Notes under the pieces: model-generated
The model's database searches: none
The model's input: only the letters and a program-made list of their open reading frames with translations
Told to the model about the DNA's origin: nothing
Shown: positions 27,546-36,870 of the stretch, piece after piece
Numbering within the stretch: the stretch's first letter is position 1
How the letters are laid out: each line of letters starts with the position of its first letter
Assembly: GCA_028823485.1 (NCBI GenBank)
Contig: JAPKBG010000003.1
Coordinates: 1-52,897, forward strand
Length of the DNA stretch: 52,897 nucleotides
Source of the DNA: Methylophilaceae bacterium
Lineage (GTDB): Bacteria; Pseudomonadota; Gammaproteobacteria; Burkholderiales; Methylophilaceae
Direction: 5' to 3'
Position numbers and translations under genes: made by a program

Positions 27546-29576
27546 TTGTCATCTAACCCATTACTCTACTTTTCTGGCTTACCAAAATTTAATGAAGTAA
27601 AACCTGACCATGTCAGTCCCGCCATCGACAGTTTAATTAGCGAAGGTCGCGCATCGGTTGAGCAACTCGCCACGAGTCAAGAAACACCGACTTGGGAGAA
27701 CTTTGCGATTAAGTTAGAAGATCATAGCGAAAAGCTAGGACGTGCTTGGGGCCAAGTGGGGCACATGAATTCGGTGGTGAATAGTCCAGAACTACGAGAA
27801 GCTTATAACGACAACTTGCAAAAGTTAACTGATTTTGGCTGCGACTTGTCGCAAGATAAACGCTTATATGCGAAATTTAAAACCATACAAACGAGTGTAG
27901 ACTTTAAAAATTTAACGCCTACACAACAAACCATCATCAACCATGAAGTGCGCGACTTTAAACTAGGTGGCGCAGAGCTACCAACCGACCAAAAGGCGAG
28001 ATTTAAAGAAATTTCGGAGCAGTTGTCGAAACTTAGCAGCAAGTTCGAAGAAAATATCATGGATAACACCAACGATTTTACTCATATCGTTGAGACAGCT
28101 GATGCATTGGCAGGCTTACCTGCCGATGCCATAGAAGCCGCGGCAGATGCAGCAAAAGTAGCAGGAAAAACTGGCTATCAATTCAGCCTGCACTACCCTT
28201 CTTATTTGCCAGTGATGCAATATGCGGAAAATCGCGCACTACGCGAAACCTTATGCCGCGCTTTTTCAACACGCGCTTCAGAGCTGAGCAAGCCAGAATG
28301 GGACAACACCAACTTAATTAACGACATCCTGAAACTCAAAAAAGAAGAAGCCAACATGCTTGGCTTCAAGAACTTTGCGGAGCTGTCACTAGCCACCAAG
28401 ATGGCAGATACACCTGAACAAGTGTCTGAGTTCTTAGACACTTTAGCGCAACGTGCTAAGCCTTATGCAGAACGTGATATGAAAGAACTCACCGCGCACG
28501 CTAAATCCTTAGGTTTAGATGACATGCAAGCATGGGATGTTGGCTATGTGGGCGAAAAATTACGCCAAGAAAAATATGCGTTTTCTGATCAAGAGGTGAA
28601 GCAATACTTCCCAGAAGAAAATGTATTGGCTGGCTTATTTAAGGTGACGGAAACCATCTTTGGCGTCAAAGTACAAAAAGCTGAAACACCACTTTGGCAT
28701 GACGATGCAGCCTTTTATGTCATCAATGACCAAGATAACAATCCAATTGCTTACTTTTATTTAGATTTATACTCCCGCCAAAATAAACGTGGCGGTGCAT
28801 GGATGGATACCTGCATTACTCGTCGTAAAACTGCAAAAGGTATTGAACTGCCAGTTGCTTTTCTCACGTGCAACTTCTCAGCACCTGTAGGCGATAAACC
28901 AGCTTTATTCACACATGATGAAGTGACAACCATGTTCCACGAGTTTGGACACGGCTTACACCACATGCTGACACAAGTGGATGAGTATGGCGTATCAGGT
29001 ATTTCAGGTGTGGAATGGGATGCGGTTGAGCTACCAAGTCAGTTTATGGAAAACTTCTGCTGGGAGTGGGAAGTACTCAGCAACATGACCTCACATGTCG
29101 AAACTGGCGAACCATTACCCCGTGAATTATTCGATAAAATGATCGCCGCCAAAAACTTCCAAGCGGGTATGCAAATGGTCAGACAAATCGAATTTTCACT
29201 ATTCGACATGCGCCTACACGGTGACTTTGACCCGAATGGCAAGCTGTCCGCTTTAGATGTCGTCGAACAAGTCCGCGATGAAGTCGCTGTCTTACGTCCA
29301 CCAAAATGGAACCGCTTCCCGAATAGCTTTAGCCACATCTTTGCAGGTGGCTATGCAGCTGGTTACTACAGCTACAAATGGGCAGAAGTCTTATCTGCCG
29401 ATGCTTATAGCTTGTTTGAAGAGCTAGGCGTATTGTCAGAAGAGGCTGGTAGTCGGTTTAAGGCTGAAGTTCTGGCTAAGGGTGGTTCTAGGCCTGCTAT
29501 GGAATCGTTTGTGGCGTTTAGAGGTAGAGAGCCTAGTATGGATGCGTTGTTGAGGCATAGCGGGATGGGTTCATAA
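27546..29576 (+). CDS. prlC: Oligopeptidase A (M3 family metallopeptidase)
   Basis: Cytoplasmic zinc endopeptidase of 676 residues that degrades short peptides, including cleaved signal peptides. The zinc motif HEFGHGLHH sits near residue 460, with the downstream Glu in WDAVELPSQFMENF. C-terminal segments FSHIFAGGYAAGYYSYKWAEVL and FRGREPSMDALLRHSG match the family. The start is TTG at 27546, preceded by AAGGA. No signal peptide. Confidence 0.96.
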   Translation: MSSNPLLYFSGLPKFNEVKPDHVSPAIDSLISEGRASVEQLATSQETPTWENFAIKLEDHSEKLGRAWGQVGHMNSVVNSPELREAYNDNLQKLTDFGCDLSQDKRLYAKFKTIQTSVDFKNLTPTQQTIINHEVRDFKLGGAELPTDQKARFKEISEQLSKLSSKFEENIMDNTNDFTHIVETADALAGLPADAIEAAADAAKVAGKTGYQFSLHYPSYLPVMQYAENRALRETLCRAFSTRASELSKPEWDNTNLINDILKLKKEEANMLGFKNFAELSLATKMADTPEQVSEFLDTLAQRAKPYAERDMKELTAHAKSLGLDDMQAWDVGYVGEKLRQEKYAFSDQEVKQYFPEENVLAGLFKVTETIFGVKVQKAETPLWHDDAAFYVINDQDNNPIAYFYLDLYSRQNKRGGAWMDTCITRRKTAKGIELPVAFLTCNFSAPVGDKPALFTHDEVTTMFHEFGHGLHHMLTQVDEYGVSGISGVEWDAVELPSQFMENFCWEWEVLSNMTSHVETGEPLPRELFDKMIAAKNFQAGMQMVRQIEFSLFDMRLHGDFDPNGKLSALDVVEQVRDEVAVLRPPKWNRFPNSFSHIFAGGYAAGYYSYKWAEVLSADAYSLFEELGVLSEEAGSRFKAEVLAKGGSRPAMESFVAFRGREPSMDALLRHSGMGS

Positions 29577-29595
29577 TATAAAGAAGGAGTTATCA

Positions 29596-29724
29596 ATTTC
29601 TACTAAATATGATGGCAAGAAGGTATATAAAAGCATGAGCGCATCACAGGCAGAATTTGAAATTAGAGGCAATAAGATACATAAATGCATGAGTGCCTCC
29701 CAAGCAATTTATGAAATCAGATAA
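29596..29724 (+). CDS. Tiny tandem-repeat peptide ORF (about 42 residues, possible ATT start)
   Basis: The open frame encodes two copies of a ~20-residue motif: KVYKSMSASQAEFEIRGN and KIHKCMSASQAIYEIR, ending at TAA 29722-29724. Strong repeat conservation at protein level suggests real coding origin. There is no ATG, GTG or TTG upstream of the first repeat. ATT at 29596 sits six bases after AAGGAG (29583-29588), so an ATT start is possible. Otherwise this is a start-less remnant. I do not recognise a function. It directly follows prlC. Confidence 0.4.
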   Translation: MSTKYDGKKVYKSMSASQAEFEIRGNKIHKCMSASQAIYEIR

Positions 29725-29839
29725 CAAATTTATCAATACTATTACCACCTCGTAGCTGAATATATACCAAGTCGCTTTTCGCCTTTAGGGGAAAAAATGC
29801 AGATAGAGAGAACTATATTTGGTGTATAGCATTACTGGC

Positions 29840-29879
29840 ACCCCCCAATCCTAACCTTCCCCCTTAAAAGGGGAGGGAA
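29840..29879. repeat. Short copy of the C-rich palindromic repeat
   Basis: CTTCCCCCTTAAAAGGGGAG core hairpin with a preceding C-rich arm (CCCCCCAATCCTAA). Shares its core with the element inside the FAD dehydrogenase gene at 10811-10907. Intergenic here; the rest of 29725-29934 shows no gene. Confidence 0.6.
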
Positions 29880-29934
29880 TCCAAATGCAGGTTTAGGTGA
29901 TATGCTTTCATCTTAAATTCAAAAGGTTTAATGC

Positions 29935-30543
29935 ATGCACCGTCCATCTAAAGAAGAAATCAGAGCCTATCCTCTATACACTAAGCTTAATCTTACTGAT
30001 ATTAAATTAGTTGAAAACGAAGCAGATGCAAACGAAGCATTAACTGCTTTAAATAACGAAGCTAGACTTGGTTTTGACACTGAGACTAAGCCGACTTTCC
30101 GTAAAGGCCAGGTAAGCGCGGGCCCTACGTTAATTCAATTATCAACATCCTCAAAAGCCTACTTATTCCCCACACGATTTGATGCAGCCGTTGCAGCCGC
30201 TAGATCAATATTGAGCAATACTAATATTACAAAAATTGGTTTTGGTATTCGTGATGATATTAAAGAGCTTCGCAATAAACTCGACATCGATATTGTGAAC
30301 ACTCTCGATTTATCAATCGCACTAAAAAACCTATCTGGCGAAAAGAATTCGATTGGTGCACGAGCAGCCGTTGCCATGGTGCTAAAGCTGCGCTTAGGAA
30401 AAGGTGCGCAAACTTCTAATTGGGGTGCTTATCCACTACAAACAAGTCAGATTCAATACGCTGCGAATGATGCACACTCTGCTATTTGTATTGCAGAGAA
30501 ACTTGGCGACTTGCTGCAGGAAGCAACTCCACCAGCCGATTAA
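29935..30543 (+). CDS. 3'-5' exonuclease, DEDD superfamily (WRN-exonuclease/RNase D-like)
   Basis: Single-domain nuclease of 202 residues. Exo I is LGFDTETKPTF (Asp and Glu), exo II is KIGFGIRDDIKEL, and exo III includes QIQYAANDAHSAICIAEKL (Tyr...Asp, DEDDy type). LIQLSTSSKAYLFP between them is typical. No HRDC domain, so it is not full-length RNase D. The ATG at 29935 has AAAGG about 10 bases upstream. Its biological role in bacteria is not established; it is followed by xthA on the same strand after 75 bases. Confidence 0.85.
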   Translation: MHRPSKEEIRAYPLYTKLNLTDIKLVENEADANEALTALNNEARLGFDTETKPTFRKGQVSAGPTLIQLSTSSKAYLFPTRFDAAVAAARSILSNTNITKIGFGIRDDIKELRNKLDIDIVNTLDLSIALKNLSGEKNSIGARAAVAMVLKLRLGKGAQTSNWGAYPLQTSQIQYAANDAHSAICIAEKLGDLLQEATPPAD

Positions 30544-30618
30544 CGCTATATTGATTTTGACCCATATATAACAGCATGATAAAGTGAGCTCCATTCAAAC
30601 ACCACTCGAAACAGACAC

Positions 30619-31386
30619 ATGAAACTCGCTACTTGGAACGTCAACTCTCTAAAAGTCCGCTTACCGCATGTATTAGATTGGTTGGCAGAAAATCCAATCG
30701 AGGTGCTGTGCTTACAAGAAACCAAGCAAGAAGACGTTAAGTTTCCATACGATGAGCTAAAGGCCGCTGGCTATAACGCAGTCCATAGCGGCCAAAAGAC
30801 TTATAACGGTGTGGCGATTTTGAGTACGCATGAGATGACGTGTGTGCAACATGGCATTCCAGACTTTGAAGATGAACAAAAGCGTGTAATTAGTGTGACG
30901 ATTGATGGTGTACGTGTTATTTGCGTCTATGTCGTGAATGGACAAGCCGTTGATTCTGATAAATATGATTACAAAATGCGCTGGCTTAAGGCACTCAGTG
31001 CTTGGCTAGTGAAAGAGCTCAAAAAATATCCAAACTTGGTGATATTAGGTGATTACAATATTGCCCCTGATGATAGCGATTGTCATGATCCAGCCGCATG
31101 GGAAGGTGAGATTTTAGTTAGCCCTAGAGAACGAGACGCCTTTGAAGAGCTGCTAGAAATGGGTTTGCATGATAGTTTCAGAATGCTTAACCAAGAGGAA
31201 AAGCAGTTTACTTGGTGGGATTACCGCATGATGGGCTTTAGACGTAATCGCGGCATGCGGATTGATCATATCCTCGTGAGTGATGCACTGAAAGAAAGGT
31301 GTGCATCCTGCATCATTGATAAAGCGCCTAGAAAACTAGAACGCCCGAGTGACCACACCCCTGTTGTACTAGAAGTGAATCTATAA
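30619..31386 (+). CDS. xthA: Exodeoxyribonuclease III (AP endonuclease)
   Basis: Base-excision repair enzyme of 255 residues, EEP superfamily. Motifs are KLATWNVNSLKVRLPHVLDWL (metal Asn), LCLQETKQED (metal Glu), LGDYNIAPDDSD (catalytic Asp/Asn), and MRIDHILVSDAL with SDHTPVVLE (catalytic Asp-His). Complete length. It converges on ntrX with 15 bases between the stops. Confidence 0.95.
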   Translation: MKLATWNVNSLKVRLPHVLDWLAENPIEVLCLQETKQEDVKFPYDELKAAGYNAVHSGQKTYNGVAILSTHEMTCVQHGIPDFEDEQKRVISVTIDGVRVICVYVVNGQAVDSDKYDYKMRWLKALSAWLVKELKKYPNLVILGDYNIAPDDSDCHDPAAWEGEILVSPRERDAFEELLEMGLHDSFRMLNQEEKQFTWWDYRMMGFRRNRGMRIDHILVSDALKERCASCIIDKAPRKLERPSDHTPVVLEVNL

Positions 31387-31401
31387 GACGATTAGCGACA
31401 G

Positions 31402-32661
31402 CTAGCCTTTAATACTCACGCCCAGCTGTTTAAGTTTGCGATACAAGTGAGTACGCTCTAAACCAGAAATTTCAGCCAACTTACTCATATTATTGTTGAT
31501 CAATTTCATATGGTGTTTGAAATAATAACGTTCAAATTCATCTCTTGCTGATCGCAATGGTTGCACTAAATCAATGGGTAACACTTGGTCAGTAGACTCT
31601 ACAGCACCGATAAACTGCTCTAGCATCCGCACAACATCTTCTAAAGTAATTTTCTCACCAAGGCTAGTTAACATCAGGTTCTGAACAACAGCCTCTAGCT
31701 GCTTTAAATCACCTGTCCATTCCGTATTGCGCAAGGCATTAAGCGCCGCCACATCAAAGTGTTTATAAGTAATACCAGAAGACTCTGCAAGCACGGCTGC
31801 CATGGCTAACACAAGCTCTGGAATATCTTCACGGTGATCATTCAAGCCAGGTACTTTTAAATGGGTGTTAGCGAGCAATTGTACTAAAGACTGCTCCAGC
31901 TCTGCATGCTCAGCCAACTGCGGTAGGCTATAGATTGTCGCACAAATAATGCGCACATCATATTTACTAGCATTGGATAGTAAAAGGCTTAAGCCTTTTT
32001 GCTCCGCAACCGACAACGCTGTCAGCTCCTCAATAAAGATAATGCCTTCGCGTGCTTTCTCTAACAACGCTAATGGCGCAGTTTTTAATTTTTCATTGTC
32101 TTTTAAAGAGAGCCATGGGGTACCTGCCTCGTGTAAAAAATGTCCGCATAATTCAACACTGCCGCCTTTGTTGCCCATGAGTAGCAATGGTGTTGAGCTG
32201 CGCGATATTTGCTCCAACCTTTGCTTAAGTTCATTGATCACTTGGCTCTTACCAAGGCTAGCTAAATTCATTTCTGTTTTAGGTAAATTTTCCGCATGTA
32301 GCAATGCTTCATTCACCGTTTTTAATAGCTTCTGTAACGCGATTGGTTTTTCTAGAAAATCAAACGCACCGATTTTCGTGGCTTCTACCGCCGTATCAAT
32401 CGTGCCATGCCCTGACATCATCACCACAGGCATATTCAACAAACCTGCATTGCCCCATTCTTTCAGCAAGCTAATGCCATCACAATCTGGCATCCAAATG
32501 TCTAGCAATACTAAATCAGGTCGTGCAGATAGCCGCGCCTCACGAGCGACTTCTGCACTCTCAGCGGTAATCACACGATGCCCTTCATCTTGCAGAATAT
32601 CGCTTAACAATTCGCGAATGCCGACCTCGTCGTCTACAATCAAAATATTCCTAGATGTCAT
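31402..32661 (-). CDS. ntrX: NtrX-family response regulator with a degenerate AAA+ domain
   Basis: Response regulator of 419 residues, shorter than typical NtrX (about 450). The receiver domain is intact (DD at 10-11, phosphoacceptor D54, K105 in EKP). The central sigma-54-activator region is eroded. The Walker A position reads GNKGGSVEL (163-171), without the lysine; the GAFTGA loop is missing altogether; Walker B is IIFIEEL. The sensor II/R-finger segment reads WTGDLKQLE in place of WPGNVRELE. The C-terminal Fis-type helix-turn-helix (NNMSKLAEISGLERTHLYRKL) is conserved. It probably binds DNA without remodelling sigma-54 polymerase. Paired with ntrY upstream. Confidence 0.88.
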   Translation of the reverse strand: MTSRNILIVDDEVGIRELLSDILQDEGHRVITAESAEVAREARLSARPDLVLLDIWMPDCDGISLLKEWGNAGLLNMPVVMMSGHGTIDTAVEATKIGAFDFLEKPIALQKLLKTVNEALLHAENLPKTEMNLASLGKSQVINELKQRLEQISRSSTPLLLMGNKGGSVELCGHFLHEAGTPWLSLKDNEKLKTAPLALLEKAREGIIFIEELTALSVAEQKGLSLLLSNASKYDVRIICATIYSLPQLAEHAELEQSLVQLLANTHLKVPGLNDHREDIPELVLAMAAVLAESSGITYKHFDVAALNALRNTEWTGDLKQLEAVVQNLMLTSLGEKITLEDVVRMLEQFIGAVESTDQVLPIDLVQPLRSARDEFERYYFKHHMKLINNNMSKLAEISGLERTHLYRKLKQLGVSIKG

Positions 32662-32734
32662 ATTGATGCTACCTTTTCTCTGTACTATTTTTACTTCGAT
32701 TATGTTCTTACTTCAGTGTCGCTAATTACAAGTA

Positions 32735-34912
32735 TTATGACTTATTTTTCGAGTCGATTTTCTGTGCTCCCAATTCCGCCAACGATTCTTTTAGTGGTAA
32801 TTTTATGCTGACACAAGCGCCACCGGTAGCATTATTTGTAATGGAAATCTGCCCCAAATGCTCTTCTACCATTTTCTTTACTATTGCCAATCCTAAACCA
32901 GTCCCTTTTGATTTTGTCGTCACATAAGGTTCATAGGGGTGCGCGAGTATTTGCTCGGAAAAGCCCTGCCCATTATCACTCACCATCAATACAGTAGCAT
33001 TATTATCTAAACTCGTTTTAACGGTTATTTTTGGTTCAACTTGGCCTTCTAATGCATCTTGTGCATTCTGCATTAAATTATGCAATACCTGTCGCAACAT
33101 TGTCGAGTCACCTAGCAGGTCAGGCATAACTTTTGCTAAATCATAGGTGATATCTGCATGTGAGTGTTCATACAAGCCAGACACATCTCGTATTAACTGA
33201 TTTAAATCAATATTTTTCATACTAGCTGATGGTGCTCTTGCGTATTCACTAAACTTATTCACCATAGACTTTAGCGCGTCCACTTGACTCACAATCGTAC
33301 TCGTTGCACGCGCTAGCATACGCGCATCTTCTACACTTAGCTTATCAGCTAATTTATGCTGCATACGCTCAGCAGACAGCCGAATCGGTGTTAAAGGGTT
33401 TTTAATCTCATGTGCCAACCGTCTAGCAACCTCACCCCAAGCAGCATCACGCTGCGCTTGTGCCATGGTGGTAATATCGTCAAACACGACAACAAAGCCA
33501 CTATTGGCATTGGCTGGCATCCGTGTTGCCCGCACCGATAGCAACTGCTTTCCTGAAGGCCCTAGCACTTCCAACTGCCGACTCATCTCTGCGCTCACTT
33601 GACCTTCATCAACGGTGAGCTCAAAGTGCGTTTGTATCACTTTAATAAACTCGGCAAGAAAAGGGTTTTCAACTGCTATTTTCGACAGATTTTGATTTTC
33701 GTATTGTGCTAAATTAAACCCTAAAATATCTTTTGCCGCCAAATTAAACGTACGTAGCTCGCCTTTACGATTAATCGCTAACACACCCGAAGATAAATGC
33801 GCCAACGTTGTTTCTAAATAACCACGAGCAGCCTCTAATCGTTGATGATTTTGCTCATTCGCTTTATTAGCATCCCCTAGCTGACGCATCATGCTATTAA
33901 ATGACTTCACCAGAACACCAAGCTCATCATTGCCATGTTCTGGCAACATTTTGCTGTAATTACCATCAGCAATCGTTCTGGTACCCTCTGCCAACACCGT
34001 CAATGGGCGTGATAGCCTGCGACTCAGCACAAAAGCAATCGCCAAAGCAGAAAGCATGGCTAGCATCAGTACCAAGGTCAACGTTAGCTTAAAAACATCT
34101 TTAATAGAGTTGCGGCTATAAGAAAGCTCTTGATAATCACGATACACATCTTGCACTGCTTCTGCTGTGTTTGACAGCGATTTAGGCACGGGTTGTAACA
34201 ACTGTAAAATCAATGTCTCACCAGTTAGTTCTTGCGAGTTAACTGGCACTAAAACCCGCAAATACAGCCCTTTATCAGGAATGGGCTCTACTTTACCGAC
34301 CAATCGATATTGCGCTTGCCGCAATTGCGTCACACTTGGTAGTTCTGGTAAAAAACTTGAAGCGTCAGCACTTGAGACGGCCATGATACGCCCACTTGGC
34401 GACAACAATGTCGCATCTTGTATCCCGGAGCGTGCCCGCAAATCATGCAATACCCTGTATTGTAAAAGCCCTGGCTGCAATGCCAATGTCGTTGACATGC
34501 TTTCTGCTTGATTTTCCATATCATCAAGCAGTGTATCTAATGCACGTTGACCCAAACTTAAGCCACCATCTAAAGCCGCTTCTACTTTCACATTAAACCA
34601 AGACTCAATAGAGCGCGAAAGAAAATTAACAGAAACCAAATAAACAATTAATCCTGGAATAATCGCCATCATGGCAAACGCACTCACCATGCGTAAATTA
34701 AGGCGGCTACCCACCACCTGGTTTCTAATGCTTTTATATAGACTTTTAATCTGAAAAGTAATGAGCACTACAAGCAAGGTGGCAAGAGCGATATTCAAAT
34801 AGAGTAGAATTTTATAATAATCGCCGACTACCGCTGTATTCGCACTAGCTAGTGATAGCAAGTACAACAGGACCAAACCCAACGCCGCACTAAAAAAGAC
34901 GATATATTTCAT
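32735..34912 (-). CDS. ntrY: NtrY-like sensor histidine kinase
   Basis: Membrane sensor kinase of 725 residues. The N-terminal part has hydrophobic helices near 5-25, 35-55 and 75-100, then a periplasmic stretch and another helix near 285-305. HAMP follows (SRRLSRPLTVLAEGTRTIADGNY), then a PAS domain (~365-480) and HisKA with the phosphoacceptor in RLAHEIKNPLTPIRL. The HATPase domain shows N-box NLMQNAQDAL, G1 DNGQGF and G2 GTGLGLAIV. It pairs with the NtrX-like regulator 73 bases downstream and ends one base from the DUF4390 gene stop region, in the usual rsmB-DUF4390-ntrY-ntrX order. Confidence 0.93.
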   Translation of the reverse strand: MKYIVFFSAALGLVLLYLLSLASANTAVVGDYYKILLYLNIALATLLVVLITFQIKSLYKSIRNQVVGSRLNLRMVSAFAMMAIIPGLIVYLVSVNFLSRSIESWFNVKVEAALDGGLSLGQRALDTLLDDMENQAESMSTTLALQPGLLQYRVLHDLRARSGIQDATLLSPSGRIMAVSSADASSFLPELPSVTQLRQAQYRLVGKVEPIPDKGLYLRVLVPVNSQELTGETLILQLLQPVPKSLSNTAEAVQDVYRDYQELSYSRNSIKDVFKLTLTLVLMLAMLSALAIAFVLSRRLSRPLTVLAEGTRTIADGNYSKMLPEHGNDELGVLVKSFNSMMRQLGDANKANEQNHQRLEAARGYLETTLAHLSSGVLAINRKGELRTFNLAAKDILGFNLAQYENQNLSKIAVENPFLAEFIKVIQTHFELTVDEGQVSAEMSRQLEVLGPSGKQLLSVRATRMPANANSGFVVVFDDITTMAQAQRDAAWGEVARRLAHEIKNPLTPIRLSAERMQHKLADKLSVEDARMLARATSTIVSQVDALKSMVNKFSEYARAPSASMKNIDLNQLIRDVSGLYEHSHADITYDLAKVMPDLLGDSTMLRQVLHNLMQNAQDALEGQVEPKITVKTSLDNNATVLMVSDNGQGFSEQILAHPYEPYVTTKSKGTGLGLAIVKKMVEEHLGQISITNNATGGACVSIKLPLKESLAELGAQKIDSKNKS

Positions 34913-34913
34913 G

Positions 34914-35510
34914 CTACTGATTCAAGATTTCTGGCAACCATTTGACTTTTGGTTTCCATACAAAATCTTCAGAAGCCAAGTGCCAATCTTCAGACCGAAT
35001 CGCTTCCACTTGGATTGCCTTAGGCAACCGACTATCATCTAAATGCATACTCAGTATCGCTTGATAGCCTCTACCTTTTTCAATAAGAGCCCGCTCAAAT
35101 ACATCCCAATCATAGAGCTGCACTAGCTCTATCATCGCTTCTCTTAAAATCTCATGTGAAGTTTGTCGTTCGCTTTGCTTGACCAAGTATTGTCGACTCA
35201 AGGCATGGTAACTAACCGTAATCCGGGTTCTCGTTTTAACAACAACTTTATCAAACCAAAATGCCCGTGGACTAACCAGCTTAAATTCATAGACGAATTC
35301 GACAGGAACACCTTTGTTAATGGCCTCTTCTACTTTTTCACCAAGCGAAATTTCTAAATCGGCATTCAGTATATAAGCTTCGCCCGACGCTTTTAAATCC
35401 GCACTTTTAATGATGACATGATGATCGGATGCTGAGGCCAGCAAACAGGTCATCATGAAAGCAAAAAATAAACTAACTTTTTTGCAACAATGCATAAAAG
35501 AATCCATCAT
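34914..35510 (-). CDS. DUF4390 domain-containing exported protein
   Basis: Protein of up to 198 residues with a hydrophobic signal-like N-terminus (KVSLFFAFMMTCLLASASD) and a DUF4390 body (IKSADLKASGEAYILNADLEISL; VPVEFVYEFKLVSPRAFWFD). Internal ATGs (for example 35495) could be the true start, because the listed one overlaps the rsmB 3' end by 38 bases. Function unknown; its constant position between rsmB and ntrY suggests a periplasmic accessory of the NtrYX system, which is inference. Confidence 0.85.
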   Translation of the reverse strand: MMDSFMHCCKKVSLFFAFMMTCLLASASDHHVIIKSADLKASGEAYILNADLEISLGEKVEEAINKGVPVEFVYEFKLVSPRAFWFDKVVVKTRTRITVSYHALSRQYLVKQSERQTSHEILREAMIELVQLYDWDVFERALIEKGRGYQAILSMHLDDSRLPKAIQVEAIRSEDWHLASEDFVWKPKVKWLPEILNQ

Positions 35511-36756
35511 GGGCCTTAGCTGGAACTAGCTGACCTTGCTGAATATTAATACCTTCGATTCTATCATCCATTAGCTTCAGTGGCAGTCGTGTTGCATCAG
35601 GGTTTAATTTGATAAATTGATCAATTTGCTGCTGATTTTCTTCAGCAAAAACTGAACAAGTTGCGTAAAGCAATTTACCGCCTTTTGCCAATAAATGCCA
35701 CAAATTGGCCAAAATGACCGCTTGTTGTTGCGTAAAGGAGTCAATATCTGACTCACGGCGCAACCATTTAATATCCACATGCCGCCGCACAATGCCTGAG
35801 GCTGTACACGGTACATCCGCTAAAATACGGTCAAATGGCTGTTCACTCTTCCATTTAGCAGCGCTTCCTAACTGCAAATCTGCCTGCAAGTCTAATCGCG
35901 TTAAATTACTAGCAACACGCTTCAAACGACCTGCATCACTATCTAACGCAGTCAGTGCTAAATCACTCAACTCCAATAAGTGACCTGCTTTTCCGCCTGG
36001 GGCGCTACAAGCATCTAATACGCGCATATTAGGTGCTGTATCCAACAAATGTGCCGCCAATTGTGCACCATAATCTTGTACAGAAACAACACCATCTGCA
36101 AAGCCAGGCACTTGTTCTACTGCGATTGGTTTGGTGAGGATGACTGCCTCACCGCCTAAGGTTGTAACATCAATGTCCTGACGTGCTAGCAGCTTGGCAT
36201 AAGCTTCCGTAGTTGATTGTTTCGCATTCACCCGCAACGTCATTGGTGGATGTGTATTACCGACTTCTAAAATAGATTGCCAGTCATTAGGGTATTGTTT
36301 CTTGAGCTTATTAATCCACCACTTTGGATAAGAATAAAGCGCCACTTCTTCTGTTTTTAATTTTTCTGAAAGCACTTCTTTTTGTCGTAAGAAGTTACGT
36401 AGCACGCCGTTGACCAAACTTTTTGCCCAGCGTGGCTTAGCATGCCCCGCCGCTTTTACGGCCTGATTAACCACCGTAAAATCATCTGCCTGATCATGCA
36501 ACAATTGATAAAGAGCAACCAATAATAGAGCATTAATATCAACATTACTGAGTGGCTTTTCTAGCAATTGCGTTAAGTAAGCATTTACTTCACCATAAAA
36601 ACGTAAAGTACCGTAACTTAAATCCGCCCCTCCACCTTGTTGTTGCGGTGTCGATTTAGGAAACACATCAAGTGCATCAGGCAGTGCCAAGGTAAGGTTG
36701 CGCCCAGACAGAACGTCTGCTACGGCCATGGCGGCAATTTGTTGTGAAATATACAA
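35473..36756 (-). CDS. rsmB: 16S rRNA (cytosine-967-C5)-methyltransferase
   Basis: SAM-dependent RNA methyltransferase of 427 residues. The N-terminal NusB-like RNA-binding domain covers about 1-135, and the C-terminal Rossmann domain shows VLDACSAPGGKAGHLLEL (SAM motif I), ILADVPCTASGIVRRH (motif IV, PC) and YATCSVFAEENQQQID (motif VI, catalytic TCS). Complete. It precedes DUF4390-ntrY-ntrX on the minus strand; fmt and def lie upstream with the disrupted htpX between. Confidence 0.96.
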   Translation of the reverse strand: MYISQQIAAMAVADVLSGRNLTLALPDALDVFPKSTPQQQGGGADLSYGTLRFYGEVNAYLTQLLEKPLSNVDINALLLVALYQLLHDQADDFTVVNQAVKAAGHAKPRWAKSLVNGVLRNFLRQKEVLSEKLKTEEVALYSYPKWWINKLKKQYPNDWQSILEVGNTHPPMTLRVNAKQSTTEAYAKLLARQDIDVTTLGGEAVILTKPIAVEQVPGFADGVVSVQDYGAQLAAHLLDTAPNMRVLDACSAPGGKAGHLLELSDLALTALDSDAGRLKRVASNLTRLDLQADLQLGSAAKWKSEQPFDRILADVPCTASGIVRRHVDIKWLRRESDIDSFTQQQAVILANLWHLLAKGGKLLYATCSVFAEENQQQIDQFIKLNPDATRLPLKLMDDRIEGINIQQGQLVPAKAHDGFFYALLQKS

Positions 36757-36870
36757 AGAAACCTTTCAGTTTTGAATAGTTAGGATTTTACTGCATATCA
36801 ACCCACTCAGGGAAAGACACTGCATAGGCGCCACCGAAAGTACTCACTTTAAATGAGCTAGCTTAATAAA

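Noticed and set aside
31949-32725. Long plus-strand ORF (258 codons) opposite ntrX
   Set aside because: It is a shadow of the ntrX frame; the NtrX receiver motifs are on the minus strand.
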